11,000 nucleotides of DNA from Hyphomonas sp. (GTDB taxonomy: Bacteria; Pseudomonadota; Alphaproteobacteria; Caulobacterales; Hyphomonadaceae), in the NCBI GenBank assembly GCA_003486945.1, contig DNFL01000384.1, positions 694 through 11,693 on the forward strand, in the 5' to 3' direction. Positions 1-6,012 of this stretch are shown one piece after another (position 1 is the first letter of the stretch; every line of letters starts with the position of its first letter). The notes beneath the pieces are model-generated. The model worked only from the letters and a program-made list of their open reading frames with translations. It was not told where the DNA came from and did not search any database. The position numbers and the translations under genes were made by a program.

Positions 1-529
1 GGAAGCGCCGGTCGTGGCTGACCACCAGCACGACGCCGTTGAACGCCTTCAGCCGGCCTTCGAGATATTCAATCATCGGCACGTCGAGATGGTTCGTCGG
101 CTCGTCCAGCAAGAGAATGGTTGGCTGTTTCGCAAACGCCTTGGCCAGCGCCGCGCGCCGCAGCTGGCCGCCGGAGAGTGTGGCGGGGTCTGCACCGGGA
201 TCGACGCCGAATTCCATCAGCTCGGCCTCGGCCATGTAGGCGCCGCCGAGTCCTTCGGACGCGTAGTCGAGCACGGTGGGATAGCCGGCCAGGTCCGGTT
301 CCTGCGCCACCCAGGCATAGGTCACGCCCGGCTGGCGCCAGGCTTCGCCCGTGTCCGGATCGATCCGCTCAGAGATCACCTTCATGAGGGTCGACTTGCC
401 CGCGCCGTTGCGGCCGACCAGCGCTGCGCGCTCGCCCTTCGACAGCGACAGCGTCACGCCTTCAAACAGCGCCTTGCCGCCAAACGAGAGGCGCACATCG
501 GTGAGGGTTATAAGCGGGGGCTGGGCCAT
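1..529 (-). CDS. ABC-F family ATP-binding protein, 5' part
   Basis: The 3' end lies outside the window; 176 N-terminal residues are visible, starting MAQPPLITL. This is the first nucleotide-binding domain of a soluble, duplicated ABC ATPase of the ABC-F group (Uup/EttA-like). These proteins have no membrane domain and act on ribosomes or nucleic acids. Visible motifs are Walker A GRNGAGKST (residues 39-47), signature LSGGQ (118-122), Walker B ILLLDEPTNHLD (138-149) and the switch histidine in SHDRR (171-175). The DEPTNHLD string is typical of ABC-F. Walker A and the signature are only about 79 residues apart, shorter than in E. coli Uup; I believe this compact form is common in alphaproteobacteria. 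The ATG is at 527-529 with no clear Shine-Dalgarno sequence. The exact role (ribosome rescue, resistance or Uup-like) cannot be decided without the second domain. Confidence 0.93.
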   Translation of the reverse strand, partial: MAQPPLITLTDVRLSFGGKALFEGVTLSLSKGERAALVGRNGAGKSTLMKVISERIDPDTGEAWRQPGVTYAWVAQEPDLAGYPTVLDYASEGLGGAYMAEAELMEFGVDPGADPATLSGGQLRRAALAKAFAKQPTILLLDEPTNHLDVPMIEYLEGRLKAFNGVVLVVSHDRRF

Positions 530-577
530 GGCTGGGGAGATAGCGGCAGACGCGCCCGCGCGCCAGTGGAGTCCTGC

Positions 578-593
578 CGCCACATAAGTGGCG
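578..593. other. Small hairpin between the ATPase stop and the ABC-F start
   Basis: CGCCAC (578-583) and GTGGCG (588-593) form a perfect 6-bp stem with an ATAA loop. It sits just after the stop codon of the AAA+ ATPase gene on the minus strand. No run of U follows on either strand, so it is a weak candidate for a transcript end or stability element. The rest of the 530-601 gap shows nothing recognisable. Confidence 0.3.
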
Positions 594-601
594 CGATACT
601 T

Positions 602-1771
602 TCAAACGATCTGCGTGCGTCTCAGAAAGTCATCAAACATAGGAACCGTGAAGTCTATATCGCCGTGACCTGGGCTGTAAATCATGCCTTTGCGGATGAT
701 CTGGGCACGTCTTGGTCCTAGAGTCTGTATCTTCTCTCCGAGCTGATCAGCAACGTCGCCCGATCGATAGGGCCCTTTGCCTAGCTTGGCCATAGCCAGA
801 ACGTAGTCTCGCTCCTTCGGTGTGAGGCGCTCAAGGCGTACACGGAAGAAACCGTCATCCAGTCGTTTTAGTGCAGCGTGGGATGCTGTGATGACGTCCG
901 TTGTCGTGATGGGCGAAGCATCAGCTGCATTCCAACTCTGGTAGCCCCATTCCTGAAGGAAATATGGATAGCCTTCAGTATTACTCACGATCATGTCGAG
1001 TGCGTCAGGTTCTATCCGTTCGCCTTCCTGTTCAATCGGCTGCTGTATGGCTGAGTGGGCAGCTTTTGCGTCTAGCGCCCCGACAGGCGGATAGTCGAAC
1101 AGCCTCTCGGCATAGGACTTAGCATCGCCGGTTAAGGCTGCGATCTGAGGAAGGCCTGCGCCAAAGAAAATTATTGGCAGGTTGCGCTGATTGATCCTGT
1201 GGATGGCTACAATGAGAGCCCCGAGCTCTTTTTCATTCAAATACTGAAGCTCGTCGATCAGCAGAGCCCATCCTTTTCCCGCCGCCTTGGCGGCCTCGCC
1301 AACGCGCAGAAACAAGTCGATAAGGTCGTATTCCAAATTTCCGCTGTCGGCGATGCCGGGTTCAGGTTCCGTGTGGATGGTCACATCGCCGATAGTCACT
1401 TTAAACATAGCCGCGAAGTTCCGCAGCGCGCGCATTCCGTCCTGTGCGGCTTTACGCGATGCCTCGATTACGGAAAGTTTTCTGAGCACCTGATGGACCT
1501 TGGGGAACATCAGTTGAGCAAGCGTCTGGGTTTCAGGCGCCTCAATGAAGGATGTGAGGAAGCCTGCATCTTCCGCTATCTGTTCAATTTTGTTGAGCAG
1601 CACGGTTTTTCCAGTTCCCCGAAGCCCCAGCAAAATCTGGGACTTGTCGTGGCGGCCCTGCAAAATACGCAATGTGGCGGTTTCGGCGGCCGATATAATC
1701 TGATCGCGGCCTGCCAGCTCAGGAGGCTGTGTTCCAGCGCCTGGCGCGAAGGGGTTTCTCACAGGGTCCAT
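602..1771 (-). CDS. Orphan AAA+ ATPase (AAA_16 / Orc1-Cdc6-like) with C-terminal winged-helix-like region
   Basis: The protein has 389 residues. An N-terminal GRDQ motif (21-24), as in AAA_16/Orc-type ATPases, precedes Walker A GLRGTGKT (49-56). Walker B is ALLIDELQYL (169-178, acidic pair D173/E174). A sensor-1-like strand PIIFFGAGLPQI (199-210) follows, then an arginine in AERLF (221-225) that could be the arginine finger. GYPYFLQEWG (267-276) looks like the lid. Residues from about 316 (LTPKERDYVLAMAKLG) to 380 resemble a winged helix. No signal peptide or membrane segment is seen. The cellular role is unknown: this family turns up as single genes and near mobile or defence genes, and no partner is visible here. 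Its codons are clearly richer in A/T than its neighbours', which suggests acquisition. Start: the ATG at 1769-1771 coincides with the predicted transcription start. Confidence 0.85.
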   Translation of the reverse strand: MDPVRNPFAPGAGTQPPELAGRDQIISAAETATLRILQGRHDKSQILLGLRGTGKTVLLNKIEQIAEDAGFLTSFIEAPETQTLAQLMFPKVHQVLRKLSVIEASRKAAQDGMRALRNFAAMFKVTIGDVTIHTEPEPGIADSGNLEYDLIDLFLRVGEAAKAAGKGWALLIDELQYLNEKELGALIVAIHRINQRNLPIIFFGAGLPQIAALTGDAKSYAERLFDYPPVGALDAKAAHSAIQQPIEQEGERIEPDALDMIVSNTEGYPYFLQEWGYQSWNAADASPITTTDVITASHAALKRLDDGFFRVRLERLTPKERDYVLAMAKLGKGPYRSGDVADQLGEKIQTLGPRRAQIIRKGMIYSPGHGDIDFTVPMFDDFLRRTQIV

Positions 1772-1777
1772 CCCGGC

Positions 1778-1806
1778 TGTATATTGTTTTTATCCTCGTA
1801 TGTCAA
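1778..1806 (-). promoter_or_regulatory. Near-consensus sigma-70 promoter of the AAA+ ATPase gene, probably leaderless
   Basis: On the minus strand a perfect -35 box TTGACA (1806-1801) is followed by a 17-bp spacer and TATACA (1783-1778) as the -10 box. Counting the usual six bases after the -10 box puts the first transcribed base at 1771, the A of the ATPase ATG. No usable Shine-Dalgarno sequence precedes that ATG. Both facts point to a leaderless mRNA, which is known to be frequent in alphaproteobacteria such as Caulobacter. Confidence 0.6.
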
Positions 1807-1836
1807 GTTTTTCCATTTTTATGTTATACGAAGATA
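1791..1836. repeat. 11-bp inverted repeat around the ATPase promoter, candidate operator
   Basis: TATCCTCGTAT (1791-1801) and ATACGAAGATA (1826-1836) are inverted copies matching at 10 of 11 positions, with centres 35 bp apart. Relative to the predicted start at 1771, one arm spans -20 to -30, inside the promoter spacer and touching the -35 box. The other spans -55 to -65. This placement suits a repressor or autoregulator; the binding protein is unknown. Confidence 0.5.
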
Positions 1837-1860
1837 TACTTGGATAAACTTCATATACTT
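1834..1860. repeat. Direct repeat ATATACTT, two copies 19 bp apart
   Basis: ATATACTT occurs at 1834-1841 and 1853-1860, next to and partly overlapping the right arm of the inverted repeat. The surrounding 1781-1860 stretch is strongly AT-rich compared with the window. The repeats may be additional protein-binding sites, or chance in low-complexity AT sequence. From 1861 to 1989 I see no further regulatory element. Confidence 0.3.
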
Positions 1861-1989
1861 CTGGCGCGGCTTTAAGAAATAAAGGGGATGATGGGCAATG
1901 GCCAGGCGGTTGTCCCGACTTGGCCGGCGCGGTGTTCTTGCCGCGAGGTTAGTCTGGACGCGCGCAGTTGCGGGCGCCACCTTCGTTCC

Positions 1990-2421
1990 ATGTCGGAACT
2001 CACTCTCCCCGAAGGTTACGCGCCCCACTTCCGCAAATCGCGCTTCACCGACCCGTGGGAGCCGCTGTTTTCGAAAAAGGAAGCCATGCAGGTGTCGATC
2101 GGCCTATGGCTCGGCGAAGCACACTGTAATTCGCGCGGGCTGGTACATGGCGGGCTCATTGCCTCGCTGGCCGACAACGCGATGGGCCTCTCCTGCGCCG
2201 CCGCGCTGGAGACGGAAGGAAAGCCGGCGCCCTCTGGCCTTGTGACTGTAAATCTGTCGGCGGACTATCTCGGCAGCGCCAAGCTCGGCCAATGGCTCGC
2301 GACGGATACGAACTTCGTCAGGACCGGCCGCTCGCTCTGCTTTGCCGGCTGTCTGATCCATGCCGATGGCACGCCGGTCGCCCGCGCGATCGCCACGTTC
2401 AAAGTGATTTCTGCCAGTTAA
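1990..2421 (+). CDS. PaaI-type hotdog-fold acyl-CoA thioesterase
   Basis: The protein has 143 residues, the usual size for a single hotdog domain of the PaaI/THEM2 group. These enzymes hydrolyse acyl-CoA or aryl-CoA thioesters in the cytoplasm as multimers. The catalytic pattern is readable: N47, then HGG (53-55) and D62 in HGGLIASLADNAMG, with the same 15-residue Asn-to-Asp spacing as I recall for human THEM2 (N50/D65). TVNLSADYL (86-94) is the matching strand-turn segment. Start: ATG at 1990 (MSELTLPEGY) gives family length. The frame is open upstream to ATGs at 1888 and 1891, adding 34 or 33 residues without family character. No good ribosome-binding site precedes 1990, so the start is the least certain part. 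The natural substrate is not deducible. It is first in a same-strand run with the glycosyltransferase and flippase genes, but a functional link to them is not evident. Confidence 0.87.
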   Translation: MSELTLPEGYAPHFRKSRFTDPWEPLFSKKEAMQVSIGLWLGEAHCNSRGLVHGGLIASLADNAMGLSCAAALETEGKPAPSGLVTVNLSADYLGSAKLGQWLATDTNFVRTGRSLCFAGCLIHADGTPVARAIATFKVISAS

Positions 2422-2494
2422 CCATCACTTGGCGGATGGCCGCCATATTGCAGACCTTGCCCGCGATCCCGCGCCTGCAACGGAATTCCTGTCC

Positions 2495-3532
2495 ATGTCC
2501 GGCCAAAACCTGGTTGTCCTTCGTAACAATGTCCCGGCCCGGGACGCTGATATCAGCATTGAACCGCGCAAGGATTTTGAGCTGATCCGCCAGCTGGTCG
2601 ATGGCCGCTATGCCTCGGCGGACGATCTCGCGGACGGCTTGGCGAAAACGCTGGCCGGCAAGAGCAAGGCGATGCAGGCGGCGTTCGCTGTTCATGCGAT
2701 GCGTAAGGACGCTCGCGCAGTGTTCACCACGGGCGAGGATATCGCCTTCCGCCTCCTGCCGCTGCTGCGTCTTTCCGGCTGGAAGGGCGAACTGTTCTCC
2801 GTCATCCATGCCAGCCACAGCCCGAAATGGCAGATTGCCGCGCGCCTTCTCGGCACGCGCCGGGTTGGCGGCTGGTTCACCGTCTCGCGCCTGCAGCGCG
2901 ATGTGTTGATCGGCAAGGCGGGCCTGCCGGTCGGCAAGGTACATTTCATCTGCGATTCCGTGGATGCGGCTTTCTTCGATCCGGCAAAGGCGTCCGGTGC
3001 GGCGGAGGGCGACTATGCATTCGCCTGCGGCCTCGAGAACCGCGACTATGCAACGCTCGCCGCAGCGGCGGGGCAGTATGGCGGCAAGGTTCGCGTGCAG
3101 GCTTCCGGCTATTTCCCGCAGGCGGATGCCGCGGATGCCGGCATGCCGGCAAACCTTGAAATCAACCGCGCACGGATTTCCTGGACAGAATTGCGCGCCC
3201 GCTATGCCGCGGCGCGCTTCGTCGTCGTGCCGCTGAATGCCGTGCCCTATGCGGCCGGCGTCAATGGCCTGCTCGAGGGCATGTCGATGGGCAAGGCTGT
3301 GATCGTGACCGACTCGCCGGGCCTTGCCGACTATACCGGCCTCGACTCGCTCCTCCGCGTGCCGGCGGGCGATCCGGCGCGACTTGCCAGCGCCATGGAA
3401 AGTCTGTCGCGCGATCCCGCCGCCTGCGTAGAGATGGGCCGCGCCAACCGCGAGTGGATCCTGAAACATGCCACGATCGAGCAGTATGCCGAGGCCATAG
3501 CTAGCCACATGCTGGGCCGCCCTGCGGAATAA
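2495..3532 (+). CDS. GT4-like glycosyltransferase (GT-B fold)
   Basis: The 345-residue protein (MSGQNLVVLRNN start) is a predicted cytoplasmic or membrane-associated sugar transferase of the GT-B type. The C-terminal half carries the donor-binding pattern: GLENRDYATL (179-188), resembling the strand-loop that opens the second Rossmann domain, then VVPL (244-247) and GVNGLLEGMSMGKAVIVTD (255-273). E261 occupies the place of the conserved nucleotide-sugar-binding glutamate. The N-terminal acceptor domain is divergent; HASHSPKWQIAARLL (105-119) and FTVSRLQRD (128-136) fit GT4 proteins, where the latter is the usual region naming the domain crossover. Start: ATG at 2495 is preceded by a weak CGGAA nine bases upstream; a TTG at 2429 would add 22 residues and lacks a ribosome site. 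The flippase gene starts 9 bp after its stop, so the two are surely co-transcribed. Donor and acceptor sugars are unknown. Confidence 0.85.
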   Translation: MSGQNLVVLRNNVPARDADISIEPRKDFELIRQLVDGRYASADDLADGLAKTLAGKSKAMQAAFAVHAMRKDARAVFTTGEDIAFRLLPLLRLSGWKGELFSVIHASHSPKWQIAARLLGTRRVGGWFTVSRLQRDVLIGKAGLPVGKVHFICDSVDAAFFDPAKASGAAEGDYAFACGLENRDYATLAAAAGQYGGKVRVQASGYFPQADAADAGMPANLEINRARISWTELRARYAAARFVVVPLNAVPYAAGVNGLLEGMSMGKAVIVTDSPGLADYTGLDSLLRVPAGDPARLASAMESLSRDPAACVEMGRANREWILKHATIEQYAEAIASHMLGRPAE

Positions 3533-3541
3533 GGCGCGCGG

Positions 3542-5023
3542 ATGCTGGGCGAGAAAATCTTCCGGGGCACATCCTGGCTTCTGGCAGGGCGCCTCGTCAG
3601 CAATCTGCTCGGCCTTGCCAGCACGCTGATCGCGGCGCGCCTGCTGATGCCGGAAGATTTCGGCCTGATGGCCATCGGCCTCAGCGTGTTCGCCATTGCG
3701 GGCGCTGTGGTCGAGTTGCCTGTCGGCGCCGCGCTTGTGCAGATGAAGACCGCAACCAAGGCGGATTTTGACACGGCCTGGACGATCAATGTGATCCGCG
3801 GGCTGATCGTCGCCGCCCTGATGCTGGCGGCGGCCTGGCCAGCTGCAGTGCTCATCGGCGACCCGCGCATTGTAGGTCTCGTCGCTGCGCTGGCTGCTTA
3901 CCCGCTCGTCACGGGCCTGCGAAACTCATGGTTCGAACAGTATATCCGCGACATGGATTTCCGGCGCGAAGCGTTGGTCGATGTGCTTTCCAAGCTAGCG
4001 TCGATCATCGCGATCGTTTGGATCGCGCTGGTCACGCGCAGCTATTGGGCGCTGCCGGCGGGCGTCGTTGCGGCTGCGGCGGTGGCCACGCTCAGCACCT
4101 ATATCCTGCGCCCTCAACTGCCGGCATTCAGCCTCAGCCAGTTCCGGAAATTCTTCGGATTCTCGCTCTGGATCGGCCTTGGAAGTATTGCTGACAGCTT
4201 TCGCGACGCGGCGACCACATTCTTCCTTGGACGGATGACCGGCAATGCAAAGCTCGGCGCATTCTCTGTCGGCTCACAATTCGCCGAGCGTCTTGAACTT
4301 GTTCTCTACGCGCCGATGGAGCGCACGCTGTTTGCAGCGTTTGCTTCCATCCAGGACGACATGGCGCGTGTGCGGGCGGCCTATCTGAAGGCGCTGCATC
4401 TCGGCTTTGCGATCTTCCTGCCGATATGTGCGGGCATGGCGCTGCTCTCCCACGAGATCATCACCGTTGCACTCGGCCTGCACTGGGAGCTAGCGGCTCC
4501 TGTGCTGGCTTTCATCGCTCCGGCAACGGCACTCTACCTGATCGCCGGTCTCAGCAACTCGCTCACCAACGCGCTGGGGCATCCGCGTGCACTGTTCCGC
4601 TACAAGGTTCTGTCGCTGCTGATCCACATTCCGGTGATGGCCGGTGCGGTGTGGCATTCAGGGCTGATCGGCGCCCTGGCGGCTTGCGTTTTCACGGCGT
4701 TCCTGTGGCATCTGATGAGCATCCATGTCGCCGCGAAAGTTACCGGACTGACGCGCTGGGCGCAGATATCGGTGCTGATGCGAACAGGCTTTTCGACGCT
4801 GGCGATGTGCGCCGCGGTCCAGTTGGTGCGAATCTACGTTCTCGGCGGGCCGGGCGAAGGCCTGCTTGCCAATGTCATCAATGCGGCAATTCTCGGCGCA
4901 GTTGGTGCAGCCGTTCACATCAGCTGCCACGTCCTCATCTGGCAGGTTACGGGGCGCGGCGATGGGATTGAGCGGACAGTGATGCAGGCTGTGTCGCGCC
5001 GCTTTGGGGCGCAGGTAGGCTGA
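3542..5023 (+). CDS. Wzx/PST-type polysaccharide flippase (MOP superfamily)
   Basis: The 493-residue integral inner-membrane protein has about 12-14 hydrophobic helices spread over the whole length. It is predicted to flip lipid-linked oligosaccharides across the inner membrane for assembly of O-antigen, capsule or exopolysaccharide. The N-terminus has the characteristic PST pattern: FRGTSWLLAGRLVSNLLGL (7-25), then AARLLMPEDFGLMAIGL (31-47), matching the 'R.L.P.dfG' turn after the first helix of this family. A further typical segment is FSLWIGLGSIADSFRD, with charged residues facing the presumed cavity. Start: ATG at 3542, with AAGG at 3531-3534 (overlapping the preceding stop TAA) seven bases upstream as ribosome site. 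It follows the glycosyltransferase gene directly, supporting a shared glycan pathway. Its last 77 bp are overlapped by the convergent ATP-grasp gene. No polymerase (Wzy) or ligase is in view. Confidence 0.88.
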   Translation: MLGEKIFRGTSWLLAGRLVSNLLGLASTLIAARLLMPEDFGLMAIGLSVFAIAGAVVELPVGAALVQMKTATKADFDTAWTINVIRGLIVAALMLAAAWPAAVLIGDPRIVGLVAALAAYPLVTGLRNSWFEQYIRDMDFRREALVDVLSKLASIIAIVWIALVTRSYWALPAGVVAAAAVATLSTYILRPQLPAFSLSQFRKFFGFSLWIGLGSIADSFRDAATTFFLGRMTGNAKLGAFSVGSQFAERLELVLYAPMERTLFAAFASIQDDMARVRAAYLKALHLGFAIFLPICAGMALLSHEIITVALGLHWELAAPVLAFIAPATALYLIAGLSNSLTNALGHPRALFRYKVLSLLIHIPVMAGAVWHSGLIGALAACVFTAFLWHLMSIHVAAKVTGLTRWAQISVLMRTGFSTLAMCAAVQLVRIYVLGGPGEGLLANVINAAILGAVGAAVHISCHVLIWQVTGRGDGIERTVMQAVSRRFGAQVG

Positions 5024-5897
5024 AGCCCTCCTCCGAATTCATCAGCACACGGCGGATTTCGCCCGAAAAGGCGCGCAGCATCTGCCGCAAACCGTCTCCG
5101 AAGCCATCCGTGCCGATCTTTTCACCGAGCCCCATCGTCTTGTTGGCGTCGAAGATGAACGGCGCGCCGTCCACCATCACATAGTCGATCTTGCCATAGT
5201 CGAGGCTCAGCTTCCGGCGCATCTCGATCAGGCGCGGATGCGGCGTGAAGGGCATGCAGGAGATATGCTGGTCCTCGGAAATGATCTGCGTGTCCGAGTG
5301 TTCGATATTCTCATAGTGCAGATTTCCGAGGAACAGGTATTCCCGCAACACGAATTTCTCGCCGGCACGCTCGTACAGCATCTTCTGCACAATGTTTCCA
5401 CGCCCGAAATAGCCTTTCGGCACATCTGCGAGTCGGGGAAAGATGCGGTAGTCTTCTTTCGTCAGGATGCGGATAGAAGGCCCCGGAACGACCAGGCGCC
5501 CGGCTTTTGCCCAGGCGCGCTCCACGAGGGAAAGGCCGAGGTACTCCGGCACGCCGCCATAGTTGAGATCCGACTTCACGATCACCGGTGCGTCATAGGT
5601 GTCGCCGCGTTTCAGCAGTCCGTCCGCGAAGGTCTGCTTGCGGATGTCGAGCGCGCCGGCATTGATGTGCCGCGGATAGCGCTCCGCAAAGCGGGTCACG
5701 GATTTCGGCACACGCGACAGGTCGACATGTACCAGCAAGGCATCTGCAGGTTCGTAGGCGGATGTTCCGTGGAGATGCACGATCTCGACGCCGAGCGCAG
5801 CAAGATCATCTGCAATCAGCGACACCATGTGATGGCGCGCGCCGGGTGCGGCGCGGCGGCTGTGCAGGATCGCAAGTCTCTTGAAACGTTCGGCCAC
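4947..5897 (-). CDS. ATP-grasp domain protein, probable carboxylate-amine ligase
   Basis: The 316-residue soluble protein is read as ATP-grasp from local patterns. These are APVIVKSDLNYGG (103-115) with K108 as the likely ATP-binding lysine, FVLREYLFLG (182-191), and GKIDYVMVDGAPFIFDANKT (235-254). D238, D250 and N252 sit where the family binds magnesium. In the last motif, Asp replaces the more usual Glu of 'E.N'. Members join a carboxyl-phosphate intermediate to an amine or thiol; the substrates here are unknown. Start: GTG at 5895-5897 with a GGAAC-type site upstream; no nearby ATG gives a full domain. The gene converges on the flippase gene and overlaps it, so residues from about 292 onward (a Pro/Ser/Gln-rich tail) are translated from DNA that also encodes the flippase C-terminus. 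Proximity to glycosyltransferase and flippase suggests a role in decorating a surface glycan, but this is inference. Confidence 0.75.
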   Translation of the reverse strand: MAERFKRLAILHSRRAAPGARHHMVSLIADDLAALGVEIVHLHGTSAYEPADALLVHVDLSRVPKSVTRFAERYPRHINAGALDIRKQTFADGLLKRGDTYDAPVIVKSDLNYGGVPEYLGLSLVERAWAKAGRLVVPGPSIRILTKEDYRIFPRLADVPKGYFGRGNIVQKMLYERAGEKFVLREYLFLGNLHYENIEHSDTQIISEDQHISCMPFTPHPRLIEMRRKLSLDYGKIDYVMVDGAPFIFDANKTMGLGEKIGTDGFGDGLRQMLRAFSGEIRRVLMNSEEGFSLPAPQSGATQPASLSAQSHRRAP

Positions 5898-5960
5898 GTG
5901 CCTGTTCCGGAGTGCCGCAGGCGGCGTGAATTGAGGCGATTTCGCAGGATAATAGAATTT

Positions 5961-5990
5961 AGTTAAGCGGCGTTATCCAAGGCCTGTCAA
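5961..5990 (-). promoter_or_regulatory. Possible promoter of the ATP-grasp gene
   Basis: On the minus strand a perfect TTGACA (5990-5985) is followed after 18 bp by TTAACT (5966-5961), a poor -10 box with three of six matches. The predicted transcript would have a leader of roughly 55-60 bases before the GTG at 5897. It lies in the 115-bp gap after rsuA, where I see no obvious terminator. Confidence 0.35.
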
Positions 5991-6012
5991 ATTGAACGTT
6001 TTGCCGCCCGCC

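Noticed and set aside
1824..1836. A loxP-like arm (TATACGAAGATAT beginning at 1825)
   Set aside because: It matches a loxP arm at 12 of 13 positions, but the other arm matches only about 9 of 13 at the wrong spacing (about 24 bp instead of 8). No Cre-like recombinase is nearby, so the similarity is probably chance.
589..1868. TGGCGCG at 589-595 and 1862-1868 as target-site duplication around the ATPase gene
   Set aside because: The 7-mer also occurs at 1742-1748 and is common in GC-rich DNA; no terminal inverted repeats or transposase support an insertion event.
1898..2245. A frame starting MARRLSRLGRRGVL that resembles a twin-arginine leader
   Set aside because: It runs out of frame into the thioesterase gene with arginine-rich, non-family sequence. 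There is an AGGGG ten bases upstream, but no plausible mature protein.
2429..2494. TTG start for the glycosyltransferase, 22 residues longer
   Set aside because: No ribosome site before the TTG; the ATG at 2495 is followed directly by the first hydrophobic strand (NLVVL) typical of a GT-B N-terminus.
2399..3508. A 369-codon open frame antisense to the glycosyltransferase
   Set aside because: Arg/His/Ala-rich translation without family pattern; the sense frame has clear GT-B motifs. Long antisense frames are expected in GC-rich DNA.
5238..5966. A 242-codon open frame antisense to the ATP-grasp gene
   Set aside because: No motif; it mirrors the ATP-grasp codons and has no ribosome site.
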